From NCBI GenBank assembly GCA_026705925.1, contig JAPOZT010000019.1, positions 113,878 through 177,877 on the forward strand: 64,000 nucleotides of DNA, read 5' to 3'. This stretch comes from Gemmatimonadota bacterium (lineage in GTDB: Bacteria > JAAXHH01). The notes beneath the pieces were generated by a model. The model saw only the letters and a program-made list of their open reading frames with translations. It did no database searches and was not told where the DNA came from. Position 1 is the stretch's first letter; each line of letters opens with the position of its first letter. Both the position numbers and the translations under genes were made by a program. Below, in pieces: positions 38,587 to 46,871 of the stretch.

Positions 38587-39619
38587 CTTCGGGAAAGACC
38601 TGATCCAGGTTACGTTCCGAGTGATGGAGAGCCTGATACAGATACCACAGTTCCTCTTCGATGGCCTCTCTGATCTCGTCCGTCACTTTAGATTGCTTCG
38701 AAGCACTGTCCGGTACAAACGGCACGGACTCCCCATCGTGCTTCGAGTAGAATCCGAACTGCTCGACCATACCGTCGTATTCCTCCCCGGTCACGTTGAG
38801 ACCGAAGAAGCGAAGGATTCTCGGGAGGTTTTCCGGTTTCAGCTGCGTATAGTCCACAAACAGGCAGTGGTCGCAGGTGTTTTCAAGGGCAATGCGTAGG
38901 GTGGACGACTCAACCTGCACGCTGAATGCCAGATCGCTCATCTGTTCGACGGATTCAATTGGAAGATCGGCATCAAAGGCGCCTTCGGGCGTGTTCTTGT
39001 TGCGGATGAACCACGCGGGGCCTTCGAGAGAGGTCGGGATAATCTCGTAGGGATTACGATAGAGGAACAACCACGGGACGCCGGGATAGAGCCCTCGGAT
39101 CATTTCCAATCGTTTAACGTGATTGCTGGAGAACTTGACGAAGAACCGTTCGTGTACAGGCAGCCGCCTGTGGCCATAGATGTTGAGCAGGGACTGAAAA
39201 TACCGTTCGCGTTTATTCCTGAATACCTCTTCGTATTCAACACCCAATAGTTGCTGTACAGGTTCGGCTTCCTTGATCACATTGTGCCGGTCCAGGCTCG
39301 ACAACACCTTGGCAAGCAAGGTCGAACCGCATCGCCCGACGTGGAAGATGAACCCAGAGGGTGAAAACACGTCATCATAGAGATCCGGCGTCTCGAGTAC
39401 ATCGAAATCGGTAACCACCGTCAAAGCGTCGGCATGCTGCGACAGTCGTTCTTCCGCGGAGATCTCGAGAAAAGTCTCGCGCAGATGCATGTCCCCAAAG
39501 TCGAACCACGTGATCTCGCGGTTGTCGTAGTGCAGTTCGAGGGGCAGAAGGCCACGCCGACTGTTGAGCAGGGTCTTTACTTCCTCAATGGGCTTGTTTC
39601 TAAAATCCTGTCTCGGCAC
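38558..39619 (-). CDS. Sulfotransferase-family protein
   Basis: A 353-residue P-loop sulfotransferase-like protein. The PAPS 5'-phosphosulfate loop is FIFHVGRCGSTLL (residues 90-102) and the 3'-phosphate site FLYRNPYEIIPTS includes Arg188 and Ser197. A substrate could be a carbohydrate, lipid or amine. The start is GTG at 39619. It lies 39 bases downstream of the kinase-GNAT fusion gene on the same strand, so the two are probably co-transcribed. The N-terminal ~85 residues are not part of the core fold. Confidence 0.82.
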   Translation of the reverse strand: MPRQDFRNKPIEEVKTLLNSRRGLLPLELHYDNREITWFDFGDMHLRETFLEISAEERLSQHADALTVVTDFDVLETPDLYDDVFSPSGFIFHVGRCGSTLLAKVLSSLDRHNVIKEAEPVQQLLGVEYEEVFRNKRERYFQSLLNIYGHRRLPVHERFFVKFSSNHVKRLEMIRGLYPGVPWLFLYRNPYEIIPTSLEGPAWFIRNKNTPEGAFDADLPIESVEQMSDLAFSVQVESSTLRIALENTCDHCLFVDYTQLKPENLPRILRFFGLNVTGEEYDGMVEQFGFYSKHDGESVPFVPDSASKQSKVTDEIREAIEEELWYLYQALHHSERNLDQVFPEANPGGESRP

Positions 39620-39658
39620 GGATCAACCCGTCAATTTGCGAATGAAAGCGGAGGACAC

Positions 39659-40765
39659 TTATGAATCATGCACCGGAAAGTGCTTAATCATGCTGATGAT
39701 CTTCATCTTCGAACCCGACGGCATCTCCGAACACCCTTCATGCACTAGTCGAAAGCCGTTTTTCTCGTAAAACTTCACGGCTGCAAGCGAGGAGTTGAGC
39801 GCGATACGCTCCGCGCCTTCCCGCAAGGCCTGGCATTCCGCTGTTCGGTAAAGCGCCGATCCGACGCCTTTTCTGCTCGCCCTGCCTGAAACGAAAACCG
39901 CAGCATTGTACTCTTTACCCTTTGCCAGATGCACTTCGGAGAATCCTAGCAGTCCCGCTTCGTCTTCTGCCACATAAAACGTCGCACCTTGCGCAACGGC
40001 ACTGAGGTACTTTTCTCGAGAAACCGAAGCGATCCACTCCTCAATAATTGCCTTAGTGTAGAACGGGCTGCACAGAGACCGTATCGATTCTACGTGTACG
40101 GTCGCCATCTCGTCGAAATCAGCCTCGGATGCTTGGCGTACATCATAGGGTCGATCAGACATTTCAACCATCTGCACGAGCGCGCGTGGGTGATGATGGT
40201 TTGCGAGCGCTTTCAAGACCCGCGCGGAAGCGTCCTCCGGAGTTTCGGCGGAAGTATCCACTTCGACATCATAGACCGCATACCGGTGCACCAGGTCGTA
40301 CTGGGATCTTGCCAGGCCTATTGTCCGGTCTCCCCTCGCAATCTCCCGTCGTTCCAATTCGTCGAGCGGACAGAATACCTTCACAAACAGCACATCGAAG
40401 GAATTGAGCATCATCACACGTTGACGCAGCAGATCATGGACATCGAATTCCTGCCCGGCCGGAAGATGGCGAGGTGGAGCAATCACATCGTCTACGATCA
40501 CATTGTTGCCGCTGCCGGCCAACGCCGCAATGCACCTGGCAAACCCCAACTCGAGATGACGGATGTCGGGAACCAGGCCGCGTTTTATCTGTTTGCGAGA
40601 AGGAATCTCGTCAAACAGGTTGATGGAGAAATAAAGATATGGTTCTTCCAGCACCTCGAGCAAAGCCTGCGCCAGCGTCGTCTTGCCCGCACTGGAGGTT
40701 CCGTTGAGGTAAATCACCCTGCCGCTGCGATCAGGGTTTTTCAAATTCGAATCGTGGTGTTTCAT
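39659..40765 (-). CDS. Fusion of chloramphenicol-phosphotransferase-like kinase and GNAT acetyltransferase
   Basis: A 368-residue two-domain protein. Residues about 16-195 are a P-loop kinase of the chloramphenicol phosphotransferase family: Walker A VIYLNGTSSAGKTT (Gly22-Lys28), NLFDEIPSR after strand 2 and VIVDDVIAP as the acidic strand. Residues about 215-368 are a GNAT domain: YDVRQASEADFDEMATVH, the acetyl-CoA loop RASRKGVGSALY, then SLAAVKFYEKNGF. I start at 40765 (MKHHDS), which overlaps the preceding GNAT stop by ATGA; the frame is open a few codons further. The two activities could modify one small molecule in two ways, or one part may be regulatory. Confidence 0.88.
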   Translation of the reverse strand: MKHHDSNLKNPDRSGRVIYLNGTSSAGKTTLAQALLEVLEEPYLYFSINLFDEIPSRKQIKRGLVPDIRHLELGFARCIAALAGSGNNVIVDDVIAPPRHLPAGQEFDVHDLLRQRVMMLNSFDVLFVKVFCPLDELERREIARGDRTIGLARSQYDLVHRYAVYDVEVDTSAETPEDASARVLKALANHHHPRALVQMVEMSDRPYDVRQASEADFDEMATVHVESIRSLCSPFYTKAIIEEWIASVSREKYLSAVAQGATFYVAEDEAGLLGFSEVHLAKGKEYNAAVFVSGRASRKGVGSALYRTAECQALREGAERIALNSSLAAVKFYEKNGFRLVHEGCSEMPSGSKMKIISMIKHFPVHDS

Positions 40766-41331
40766 ACGGATGTCCATTCGGCGGGCCAACATCGCAGCCG
40801 GCGCTCGAAGTACAGTTCCGGACCGTCCTCATCATCGATATGTGAGCCTGTTTCTCGAAATCCCATTGACCGGGCCATATTCAGAGAAGGAATGTTCCCT
40901 GAGGCAATGGACAGGACAAAACACCGCTGGCCGTGTTCTGTATACGCCCATTTCATCAGCGCGAGCGCCGCTTCTTTTCCGATACCTCGCCTGCGGTAGG
41001 ATTCGCTGATCTCAAAGCCGAGTTCTACTCCATCTGCGGCTACGTTTCGCAGATCGTCGGGACCAGGCTCGGAGTGAAAACCGATCCGTCCACACATGGT
41101 CTTTGACTGTTTGATGACTATGGCCCGCAACAACCAGGGTTGTGCTTCCGGACGAACGTGAAGCTGTCTCAAGCGATTTCGTAAAGTGCGGGCGTTGAAC
41201 ACGAGATCTCTCGGTATATCAAAGCCGGCGATCTTCTCTGCCAACGTATGATTCCGGGCGATTAGCGCTTCCAGCAGTCCCGGGCTCATCGATACCAGTT
41301 CCAGGCGACGCGTGGTTATGATGTGAGAAAT
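40762..41331 (-). CDS. GNAT acetyltransferase with probable non-AUG start
   Basis: The first ATG of the frame (41289) gives only 175 residues and lacks the usual first strand of the fold. Fourteen in-frame codons upstream read ISHIITTRRLELVS, a typical RimJ-type beginning (T-x-R-L-x-L). They are bounded by a TGA at 41349. The most likely start is an ATT at 41331, five bases after a GGAGA ribosome-binding sequence (41337-41341). The remainder has the acetyl-CoA loop RRRGIGKEAALALM and the NIPSLNMARSMGF motif. The stop overlaps the following kinase-GNAT gene by ATGA. Confidence 0.75.
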   Translation of the reverse strand: MSHIITTRRLELVSMSPGLLEALIARNHTLAEKIAGFDIPRDLVFNARTLRNRLRQLHVRPEAQPWLLRAIVIKQSKTMCGRIGFHSEPGPDDLRNVAADGVELGFEISESYRRRGIGKEAALALMKWAYTEHGQRCFVLSIASGNIPSLNMARSMGFRETGSHIDDEDGPELYFERRLRCWPAEWTSV

Positions 41332-41417
41332 GGCTTTCTCCGATCGTCATCAACGATCGAGCGCTCGGCAGGCACGAAGGTAGATTTTCTCCAAGTTTAT
41401 ACCTCACCTCGCTCAGA

Positions 41418-41852
41418 TTATGAGGCAACATCATCAAGAAACGGTGGAGGACTTTGCTTCGGTGTGCCAAGTGTCCCAGCCTCCTGTTCCCTGCTGATCC
41501 ACTCTCTGTAGGCCTGGTCTATTTCTCTCCGACCTTCTACACGGCCTTCTTCACGACCCTCCTCTCGACCCTCCTTACGACCCTGCTCCCTGTGTCGTTG
41601 CTTTATTGATTCGTAAAGCCATCCCATGAGATCAACTCCTTCTATCACAGTAAACGTAGCGAATATCGATGATACTCCGATCTTGATAATGTAGTCCAAT
41701 ACAAGCTCGATTGAAAGAGTGTAAACCCCGAATTTCCAGATAATAGCATGGCCTGCTGCCGTAAGGGCCAGAAAGACGACAGTAAACCACCATCGAGTGT
41801 TTTCGGGAACTCCCCAGACTGCGACGCGGTTTCGAATTCGGTACTCGTCCAA
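41418..41852 (-). CDS. Two-helix membrane protein with charged repeat tail
   Basis: A 144-residue protein: two hydrophobic helices (about 21-43 and 47-75), then a soluble tail with GREEG-type repeats (about residues 88-106). No family is recognised. The charged repeat resembles tails in Rpn-type nucleases and FliH, where it is a flexible coil, so it is no guide to function. G+C is lower in the 5' half. The gap upstream of it (41853-42074) is A+T-rich and holds nothing I can name. Confidence 0.5.
   Translation of the reverse strand: MDEYRIRNRVAVWGVPENTRWWFTVVFLALTAAGHAIIWKFGVYTLSIELVLDYIIKIGVSSIFATFTVIEGVDLMGWLYESIKQRHREQGRKEGREEGREEGRVEGRREIDQAYREWISREQEAGTLGTPKQSPPPFLDDVAS
41531..41590 (-). 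repeat. 12-bp coding tandem repeat
   Basis: Five 12-base units beginning at 41531, 41543, 41555, 41567 and 41579, of the form GACCCTCCTCTC with variations. On the minus strand they encode the Gly-Arg-Glu-Glu repeat in the tail of the membrane protein. Confidence 0.75.
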
Positions 41853-42074
41853 TGAGATTCTCGCGTTAATTGGTACGCTCCCCGTATGGCGTATGATTCA
41901 ATCGCACAGCCTCTGGTCCGAACGTAGTTCAAAGATTCACACTGATCGACTAAACGCATGATGCCGCATTTTCCGAACGCGTACACGCTTCGAAGCAGCT
42001 TAATTGTATGAGTCGGATTCTTTGTGTTGAATCTAGAGATATTCACGCACTCGCTCCGTTATTTACTGATCCGA

Positions 42075-43493
42075 TTACTCCCTGATCCCACACGCCTCGT
42101 CCGTCAGGCTGTCGTAGTAATGAACGTACTTGACGCCGTCGATCACGAGCCGGTCGGTGTGCGGCAGATCCACTTCCCAGGTCGTTTCGACGCCCCAGGA
42201 GTGGGGCGGCTTCTCCCGCTTTCCCCACAGGTTTCCGTTGTAGCGCCTGAACAGGATCGTACGGCCCGCACGGGTGACATACGCCATGACCAGCACCGCC
42301 CGTTCGGACGCGTCTTCGTCGATATCGAACACGCGCATGCAATCGAAAGCCCGGTCGCCGATGCGCACCGTGTAGCGGCCATGCGAGAATACCTGCGGCG
42401 CATCCGGAGTCTTCGCCAACGTTTCGTCCGGTTGCTTCACCAGGAAGCCCTTGGCTTCGACATGACGAGCCGTCATGCCCCAATCCCATCCAAAGTCCTC
42501 ATCAAGACAGGTCAGCAATTCCCTGGTACCATCGGATTTCATGCTCTCGACGGCCAGCCAATGCACCTCCGTCTCGTTCAGACAGCCCCAGAACCGGGTA
42601 TGACGGGCCATCTTGTCCGGATCATGGTTGAGCGGTAGAAGCCTTTCCCGGTCCTTATGGCGATGTTCCTCGATCTCGATCTCGACGCACTCCCGTCCGT
42701 GAATGACCGCGCGACGGGAGGCGGCCGCGGTTTTGTCTTCGGTCAACTTCCAGGCCGTTCCATCGCGGGTTGGCTCGTAGTCGGCCCATCGCACCCGATC
42801 GCCGACTTCGGGAACGATGAACCACCAGGCAAGCTCCCGGAAATCGATGGAGAAAGGAGCACCTGTACTTTTCTCGATAGTGATGTCGGGCCGAAGTTTC
42901 GGAAATGCCTTGTTCCCTGTACTAATTTCTGCGCTCATAGCCGTGCTCCTTCTATTCGTGGTGACGCCCAATTCGGTGCGGACCATTTCCCTGCCGTGGG
43001 ACAGCCTTCGCTTGATGGTGCCAGAAGGACAGCGATGCCGGGCCGCGATTTCTGCGATGCTCAACCCATCCAGGTAGAACGACCTGAGTGCCGCCTGTTC
43101 CTTCTCGGGTACGTGATCGAAAGCATCGACCACGTCCTCCGCTGCCCTGTGTTGGCGGGCCACCGGCACACCGAATCGGTTTATCATCTGTGCGAGTTCC
43201 TCGGACTCGACAAATCGCTCCCTGCGTTGTGATGAGCGTAGGAAGTCGGCACAACGGTTGCGGGCGATCTGGTAAAGCCATGCCCGCACATGCCGGGGAG
43301 CCCGGTCGCGCAACCCCGACCAGGCGTGTACAAGGGTCTCCTGCAGCACGTCTTCGACCGCGTCCACGGCGCCGATTCGTTCCCGGATCAATGCAGCAAG
43401 CGATCGCTCGTAGCGGCGGATCAGCGTCATGAAGGCCTGCTCGTCACCGGACCGAATCTGTTGTGCCAGCCTCTGATCATCGAGGAACTCCAT
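42075..43493 (-). CDS. ECF sigma factor fused to a C-terminal domain of unknown function
   Basis: A 472-residue protein. Residues about 20-90 are sigma region 2 (FMTLIRRYERSLAALI, VEDVLQETLVHAWSGL) and about 120-175 are sigma region 4 (LSIAEIAARHRCPSGTIKRRL), together a complete ECF sigma factor. Residues 186-472 form a separate beta-rich domain (for example ELAWWFIVPEVGDRVRW, RDGTAWKLTED, YTVRIGDRAFDCMRVFD) that I do not recognise. At the junction an in-frame ATG (42938) is preceded by AGAAGGAG, so a separate C-terminal product is possible. No anti-sigma factor gene is adjacent. The start at 43493 follows GGGAGAACG. Confidence 0.8.
   Translation of the reverse strand: MEFLDDQRLAQQIRSGDEQAFMTLIRRYERSLAALIRERIGAVDAVEDVLQETLVHAWSGLRDRAPRHVRAWLYQIARNRCADFLRSSQRRERFVESEELAQMINRFGVPVARQHRAAEDVVDAFDHVPEKEQAALRSFYLDGLSIAEIAARHRCPSGTIKRRLSHGREMVRTELGVTTNRRSTAMSAEISTGNKAFPKLRPDITIEKSTGAPFSIDFRELAWWFIVPEVGDRVRWADYEPTRDGTAWKLTEDKTAAASRRAVIHGRECVEIEIEEHRHKDRERLLPLNHDPDKMARHTRFWGCLNETEVHWLAVESMKSDGTRELLTCLDEDFGWDWGMTARHVEAKGFLVKQPDETLAKTPDAPQVFSHGRYTVRIGDRAFDCMRVFDIDEDASERAVLVMAYVTRAGRTILFRRYNGNLWGKREKPPHSWGVETTWEVDLPHTDRLVIDGVKYVHYYDSLTDEACGIRE
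42946..42953 (-). promoter_or_regulatory. Strong internal ribosome-binding site at sigma/C-terminal domain junction
   Basis: AGAAGGAG on the minus strand, seven bases before an in-frame ATG at 42938 (codon 186 of the fusion). It lies exactly where the sigma domain ends, which fits either an alternative start or a trace of gene fusion. Confidence 0.6.
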
Positions 43494-43597
43494 CAGATCG
43501 TTCTCCCTTCATCTAACAGGGCGAAGTTCGAAGGGGAAAGGTTCAGTGGGCAAAATCATTCGTAGTACCGAGGAGCGCCATGGAGGAAGCCACTGGC

Positions 43598-43957
43598 TCA
43601 TCGTGATCCGGAATCCGGCCAGTCTGCGCCGGCGCCCGGTCCGATTACATGCCAGTGCATATGGGGCGTGACACCAGGCGCCGCTGCGTTGGCGCGCACA
43701 TAGAAACCTTCACCATTCAAAAGTCCAGTGACAGTCGCCGTTTGCTGGACAGCCTGTACCATCGAAGATAGAAGGTTACCATCCAATGCGGCCCCGTCCA
43801 TGAGACCGCCTACGTGAGCCTTGGGGATCACTACGACATGGACATCGGCCACGGGTTCCGGATGATGAAACGCCAGAACCAACTCGTCTTCATAAACACG
43901 TTCCACATTGAGCTTACCTGAAAGTACGTCTTCGCAGTACCAGTCTCGACGTGCCAT
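43598..43957 (-). CDS. HIT-family protein
   Basis: A 119-residue histidine-triad protein; the triad is TPHMHWHVIGPG. An earlier HVVVIPKAHVGG strand and ERVYEDELVLAF are typical. The N-terminal CxxC pair of zinc-binding HIT proteins is reduced to one Cys (WYCED). I chose ATG 43957 over 43975 and 44020 because GGAAAGTGAG precedes it at a fitting distance and the HIT domain begins here. It probably hydrolyses or transfers a nucleotide. Confidence 0.85.
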   Translation of the reverse strand: MARRDWYCEDVLSGKLNVERVYEDELVLAFHHPEPVADVHVVVIPKAHVGGLMDGAALDGNLLSSMVQAVQQTATVTGLLNGEGFYVRANAAAPGVTPHMHWHVIGPGAGADWPDSGSR

Positions 43958-44020
43958 TAGCAACTCACTTTCCATTCCTGGATTCCCACTACTCGGATTG
44001 CCTTGATTGTATCGCTTCAT

Positions 44021-44360
44021 GTACTATTGCTTGTACTAATGGACAAATCCCGGTTAAACAGGAACACTTAAGTTCTTGCTATACCGGTAGAAGCTTCATT
44101 TCATTCTCGTAAAATACTCCGACCTGAAACGGTATCCATTCGTTTACTAGGTAATCTAACCTCCATCGGTCAGGGAATGGTTATTTCGCTACGGGCACAG
44201 AGGTATACTCGACACTCATATCGGGCTGAAGTTCGGACCGCTACAGTAGAATCTGATTTGCGTTTCTCTATCAAGTCTGTTGTCGCTTCTATAGCCGACC
44301 AATCTCAAGCATCTGTATATTTACTTATGACAGCACGTAGATACTAAGAAAGAGGGGAAT
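44021..44360. other. A+T-rich intergenic region
   Basis: About 340 bases between the divergent HIT and PepE genes (403 bases if the HIT gene starts at 43957). It is clearly lower in G+C than the rest of the window and should hold both promoters. I see no tRNA, repeat array, good inverted repeat or coding frame. It ends in AAAGAGGGGAAT before the peptidase start. Confidence 0.5.
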
Positions 44361-44981
44361 ATGAAGTTGTATCTGTCCTCTTATCGTTTGGGTAACCAGA
44401 CGGAGAAATTGATCTCAATGGTCTCGAATAACAAAAGGGCGGCTGTGATTTTCAATGCACTCGATTTCTCCAGCGATTTGGATATAAAGCAGTCAACTAT
44501 CGATCGTGAGATTCACGATTTATCCGAAATAGGTTTGGAACCCGAGGAGTTTGATCTGCGCCCATACTTTGTAAATCCTGAGTCTCTGAAAAAAGAGATA
44601 TCACGCTTTGGCCTCATATGGGCAATTGGTGGAAATACATTCGTGCTGAGAAGAGCAATGAGCCAGAGCGGGTTTGATGAATTCCTAATTGAGAATAGAA
44701 ACAATGACACACTGGTTTTTGCGGGATACAGTGCCGGAGCCTGTGTTTTAGCGCCTACGCTACGTGGCATTGATCTTGTCGATGATCCACAGATATCGCC
44801 GGAGGGATATGAAAGCAATGTAATCTGGGAAGGGTTGTCCCTAATCAATTTCAGCATAGCACCACACTATAAGTCAGACCATGCTGAGTCTGAGTTGGTT
44901 GGCAAAACTATCGAGTACTTTATTGAGAACAAGATCTTGTTCAAAGCGCTTCGTGATGGCGAAGTGATTGTCATCAAATGA
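44361..44981 (+). CDS. Peptidase S51 family, PepE/cyanophycinase-like
   Basis: A 206-residue serine peptidase of the S51 class. The nucleophile elbow is FAGYSAGACVL (Ser124), preceded by AIGGNTFVLRRAM, and a His169 in IAPHYKSDH is in the position of the catalytic His. Dipeptidase E removes aspartyl dipeptides. The gene is A+T-richer than its neighbours, with more AAA/ATA/TTT codons, and lies in the lowest-G+C part of the window, so it may be a recent acquisition. Confidence 0.87.
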   Translation: MKLYLSSYRLGNQTEKLISMVSNNKRAAVIFNALDFSSDLDIKQSTIDREIHDLSEIGLEPEEFDLRPYFVNPESLKKEISRFGLIWAIGGNTFVLRRAMSQSGFDEFLIENRNNDTLVFAGYSAGACVLAPTLRGIDLVDDPQISPEGYESNVIWEGLSLINFSIAPHYKSDHAESELVGKTIEYFIENKILFKALRDGEVIVIK

Positions 44982-45188
44982 ATCTTTCTCAGAACAACCG
45001 ATATAGCCTGGGTTGGTGTTACGTCCCAGAAATAGCCTTGCACAATCGTTCGATTTTGTGAAGGATCGATGCTGTGGTGGCGGTCCATACTAAAGGCATT
45101 GACGTCTGGATGTAGTTCTCGGTGAAGGTTTGGATTCTTTCGATGGTTTCTTGCACGGATCTGTTAGAGTTTTGTACGGAGGCGATCG

Positions 45189-45995
45189 GTGGACCGTGAC
45201 GTAATCCAGTACTACGAGAAGATCGAGACCGAATCCGATCGCCTCGACAAAGGAACCGCCAGGTTGGAAGGCGAAAGGACCCGGGAGATCCTTCAGCAAC
45301 ATCTCCCCGCACCGCCTGCCCGCATCCTCGATGCAGGCGGTGGTCCGGGCGCTTATGCCTTCTGGCTTGCCGAGCAGTCCTACGAAGTCCATTTGCTGGA
45401 CGCCGTTCCACGCCACATCGAGCAGGCAAAGGAACGGGATAAAGACGGAATCCTGAAGAGTGCGGCGGTCGGTGACGCAAGAAACCTGGACTTCGATACG
45501 GATTCCATGGACGCAGTCCTTCTGATGGGTCCCCTGTATCACCTTCCAGTGCGGCCGGATCGGACCGCGGTGCTTGAGGAATCTCTTCGCGTGCTGAAAC
45601 CGGAAGGTGTGCTGATTTGCGCAGCCATTTCCCGGTTCGCTTCTCTTATGGACGGCATGAAGCAGGGGTATCTCTTCAATCCTGAGTTCGCCAAAATCGT
45701 CCTGAAGGATCTAAACGAAGGTCGACACGAAAACCCGGACATGGATCCGCGGTACTTCACCACGGCCTGTTTCCACAGGCCTGAAGAGTTCGAAGAGGAA
45801 ATTACGGACGCGGGGTTCGACCTGGTGAAGACGATCGGGCTGGAAGGCCCGGCGTGGCTACTTGGCAATTTCGACGAACTTTGGGCGGACGAGACGAAGC
45901 GCGAGGGATTGCTCACCTTTCTGAAGATGGTCGAAACAGAACCCTCCATCGTTGGTGCGAGCGCGCACATCCTCTCCGTCGCGAAAGCGCCCTGA
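45189..45995 (+). CDS. Class I SAM-dependent methyltransferase
   Basis: A 268-residue methyltransferase: DVIQYYEKIETESDRL opening, motif I RILDAGGGPGAYA (residues 45-57), VHLLDAVPRH at strand 2 and AVLLMGPLYHLP at motif IV. The Gly-Gly-Gly-Pro-Gly version of motif I and the YYEKIETESDRL opening are typical of small bacterial methyltransferases whose substrates are unknown. The start is GTG at 45189 after GGAGGCGATC. A 207-base spacer upstream has no clear gene. Confidence 0.88.
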   Translation: MDRDVIQYYEKIETESDRLDKGTARLEGERTREILQQHLPAPPARILDAGGGPGAYAFWLAEQSYEVHLLDAVPRHIEQAKERDKDGILKSAAVGDARNLDFDTDSMDAVLLMGPLYHLPVRPDRTAVLEESLRVLKPEGVLICAAISRFASLMDGMKQGYLFNPEFAKIVLKDLNEGRHENPDMDPRYFTTACFHRPEEFEEEITDAGFDLVKTIGLEGPAWLLGNFDELWADETKREGLLTFLKMVETEPSIVGASAHILSVAKAP

Positions 45996-46038
45996 CGGGT
46001 GCCGGTATCTGGAAAAAGCTAAGGCGAAGCGGTCCATC

Positions 46039-46057
46039 AGGAATTCTCGGGATTCCT
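46039..46057 (+). terminator. Weak hairpin, possible terminator
   Basis: AGGAAT (46039-46044) and ATTCCT (46052-46057) can pair around a seven-base loop, after the methyltransferase stop. The following T-run is poor (ATATTTTAG), so this is only a candidate. Confidence 0.25.
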
Positions 46058-46122
46058 ACATATTTTAGTTCAGCCTAAAAAGTTTGGTCCAATAAGTCTT
46101 GTCCAACTGTAGAGGCGATATC

Positions 46123-46821
46123 TTGCCGATCTCAGCCATATCCTTCGACGGCGACATGACCCTGTGGGACTTTCAAAAGGTCATGCGGCATGCCTTGAAG
46201 AAAGCCCTGGTGGAACTGCGCCGACTGGTTCCGACGCAAGGCGCCGCGGACCTCTCGGTGGAAGAGATGATCGCGATCCGCAACCGGGTCGAGGAAGAAG
46301 AGCAGGGGCGGACCTGGAACATGGAGGAACTGAGACTCCTCTCATTCGAGCGGACGCTCGAGCATCTGGGTCGACCGGACCGTAATCTGGCTGCCCATCT
46401 GAATGCGTTGTACCTCAAGCATCGCTTCGAAGACATCAAGCTGTATCCGGACGTGATTCCGGCCCTTGATCGGCTTGCGCAGCACTTCAAGCTGGGCCTG
46501 CTGTCCAATGGGAACAGTTATCCCGAGCGATGCGGGCTCGAGGGCTGTTTTGCCTTCGTGGTCTTCTCGCAGGATGTGAGGGTTCGAAAGCCCGATCGGA
46601 GGATCTTCGAGATAGCCGTGCAGAGAGCGGGCTGTCCGATAGATGAACTATTGCATGTGGGGGATTCGTTCGAAAACGACGTAATGGGAGCGCATGGAGC
46701 CGGCGCGAAAACGGTCTGGCTGAATCGGGAAGGGATGGAAAGCAACGCTGAGGTCAAAGCCGACGTTGAAATCACCTCGCTGGCCGACCTGCCCGGGGTT
46801 TTAGTGTCAGGTGGAATCTGA
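46123..46821 (+). CDS. HAD-superfamily hydrolase
   Basis: A 232-residue haloacid-dehalogenase-type phosphatase: motif I SFDGDMTLWDF (Asp9, Asp11), motif II LLSNGNSYP, motif III Lys in RVRKPDRRIFE and motif IV HVGDSFENDVMGAHGAG. A helical cap lies between residues about 15 and 100. I start at TTG 46123, because AGAGGCGATATC lies upstream and the fold begins directly after; another TTG at 46099 is possible. It is 127 bases after the methyltransferase. The substrate is unknown. Confidence 0.9.
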   Translation: MPISAISFDGDMTLWDFQKVMRHALKKALVELRRLVPTQGAADLSVEEMIAIRNRVEEEEQGRTWNMEELRLLSFERTLEHLGRPDRNLAAHLNALYLKHRFEDIKLYPDVIPALDRLAQHFKLGLLSNGNSYPERCGLEGCFAFVVFSQDVRVRKPDRRIFEIAVQRAGCPIDELLHVGDSFENDVMGAHGAGAKTVWLNREGMESNAEVKADVEITSLADLPGVLVSGGI

Positions 46822-46871
46822 GGGCAGATCCCTCTATCTGGTTTATGTCTGGAAGATCGGATCCATCCTGG

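Noticed and set aside
45019-45150. Minus-strand ~40-codon helical stretch after the PepE gene
   Set aside because: It reads well (ERIQTFTENYIQTS) but has only a weak GTG start without a ribosome-binding site; it may be a gene remnant.
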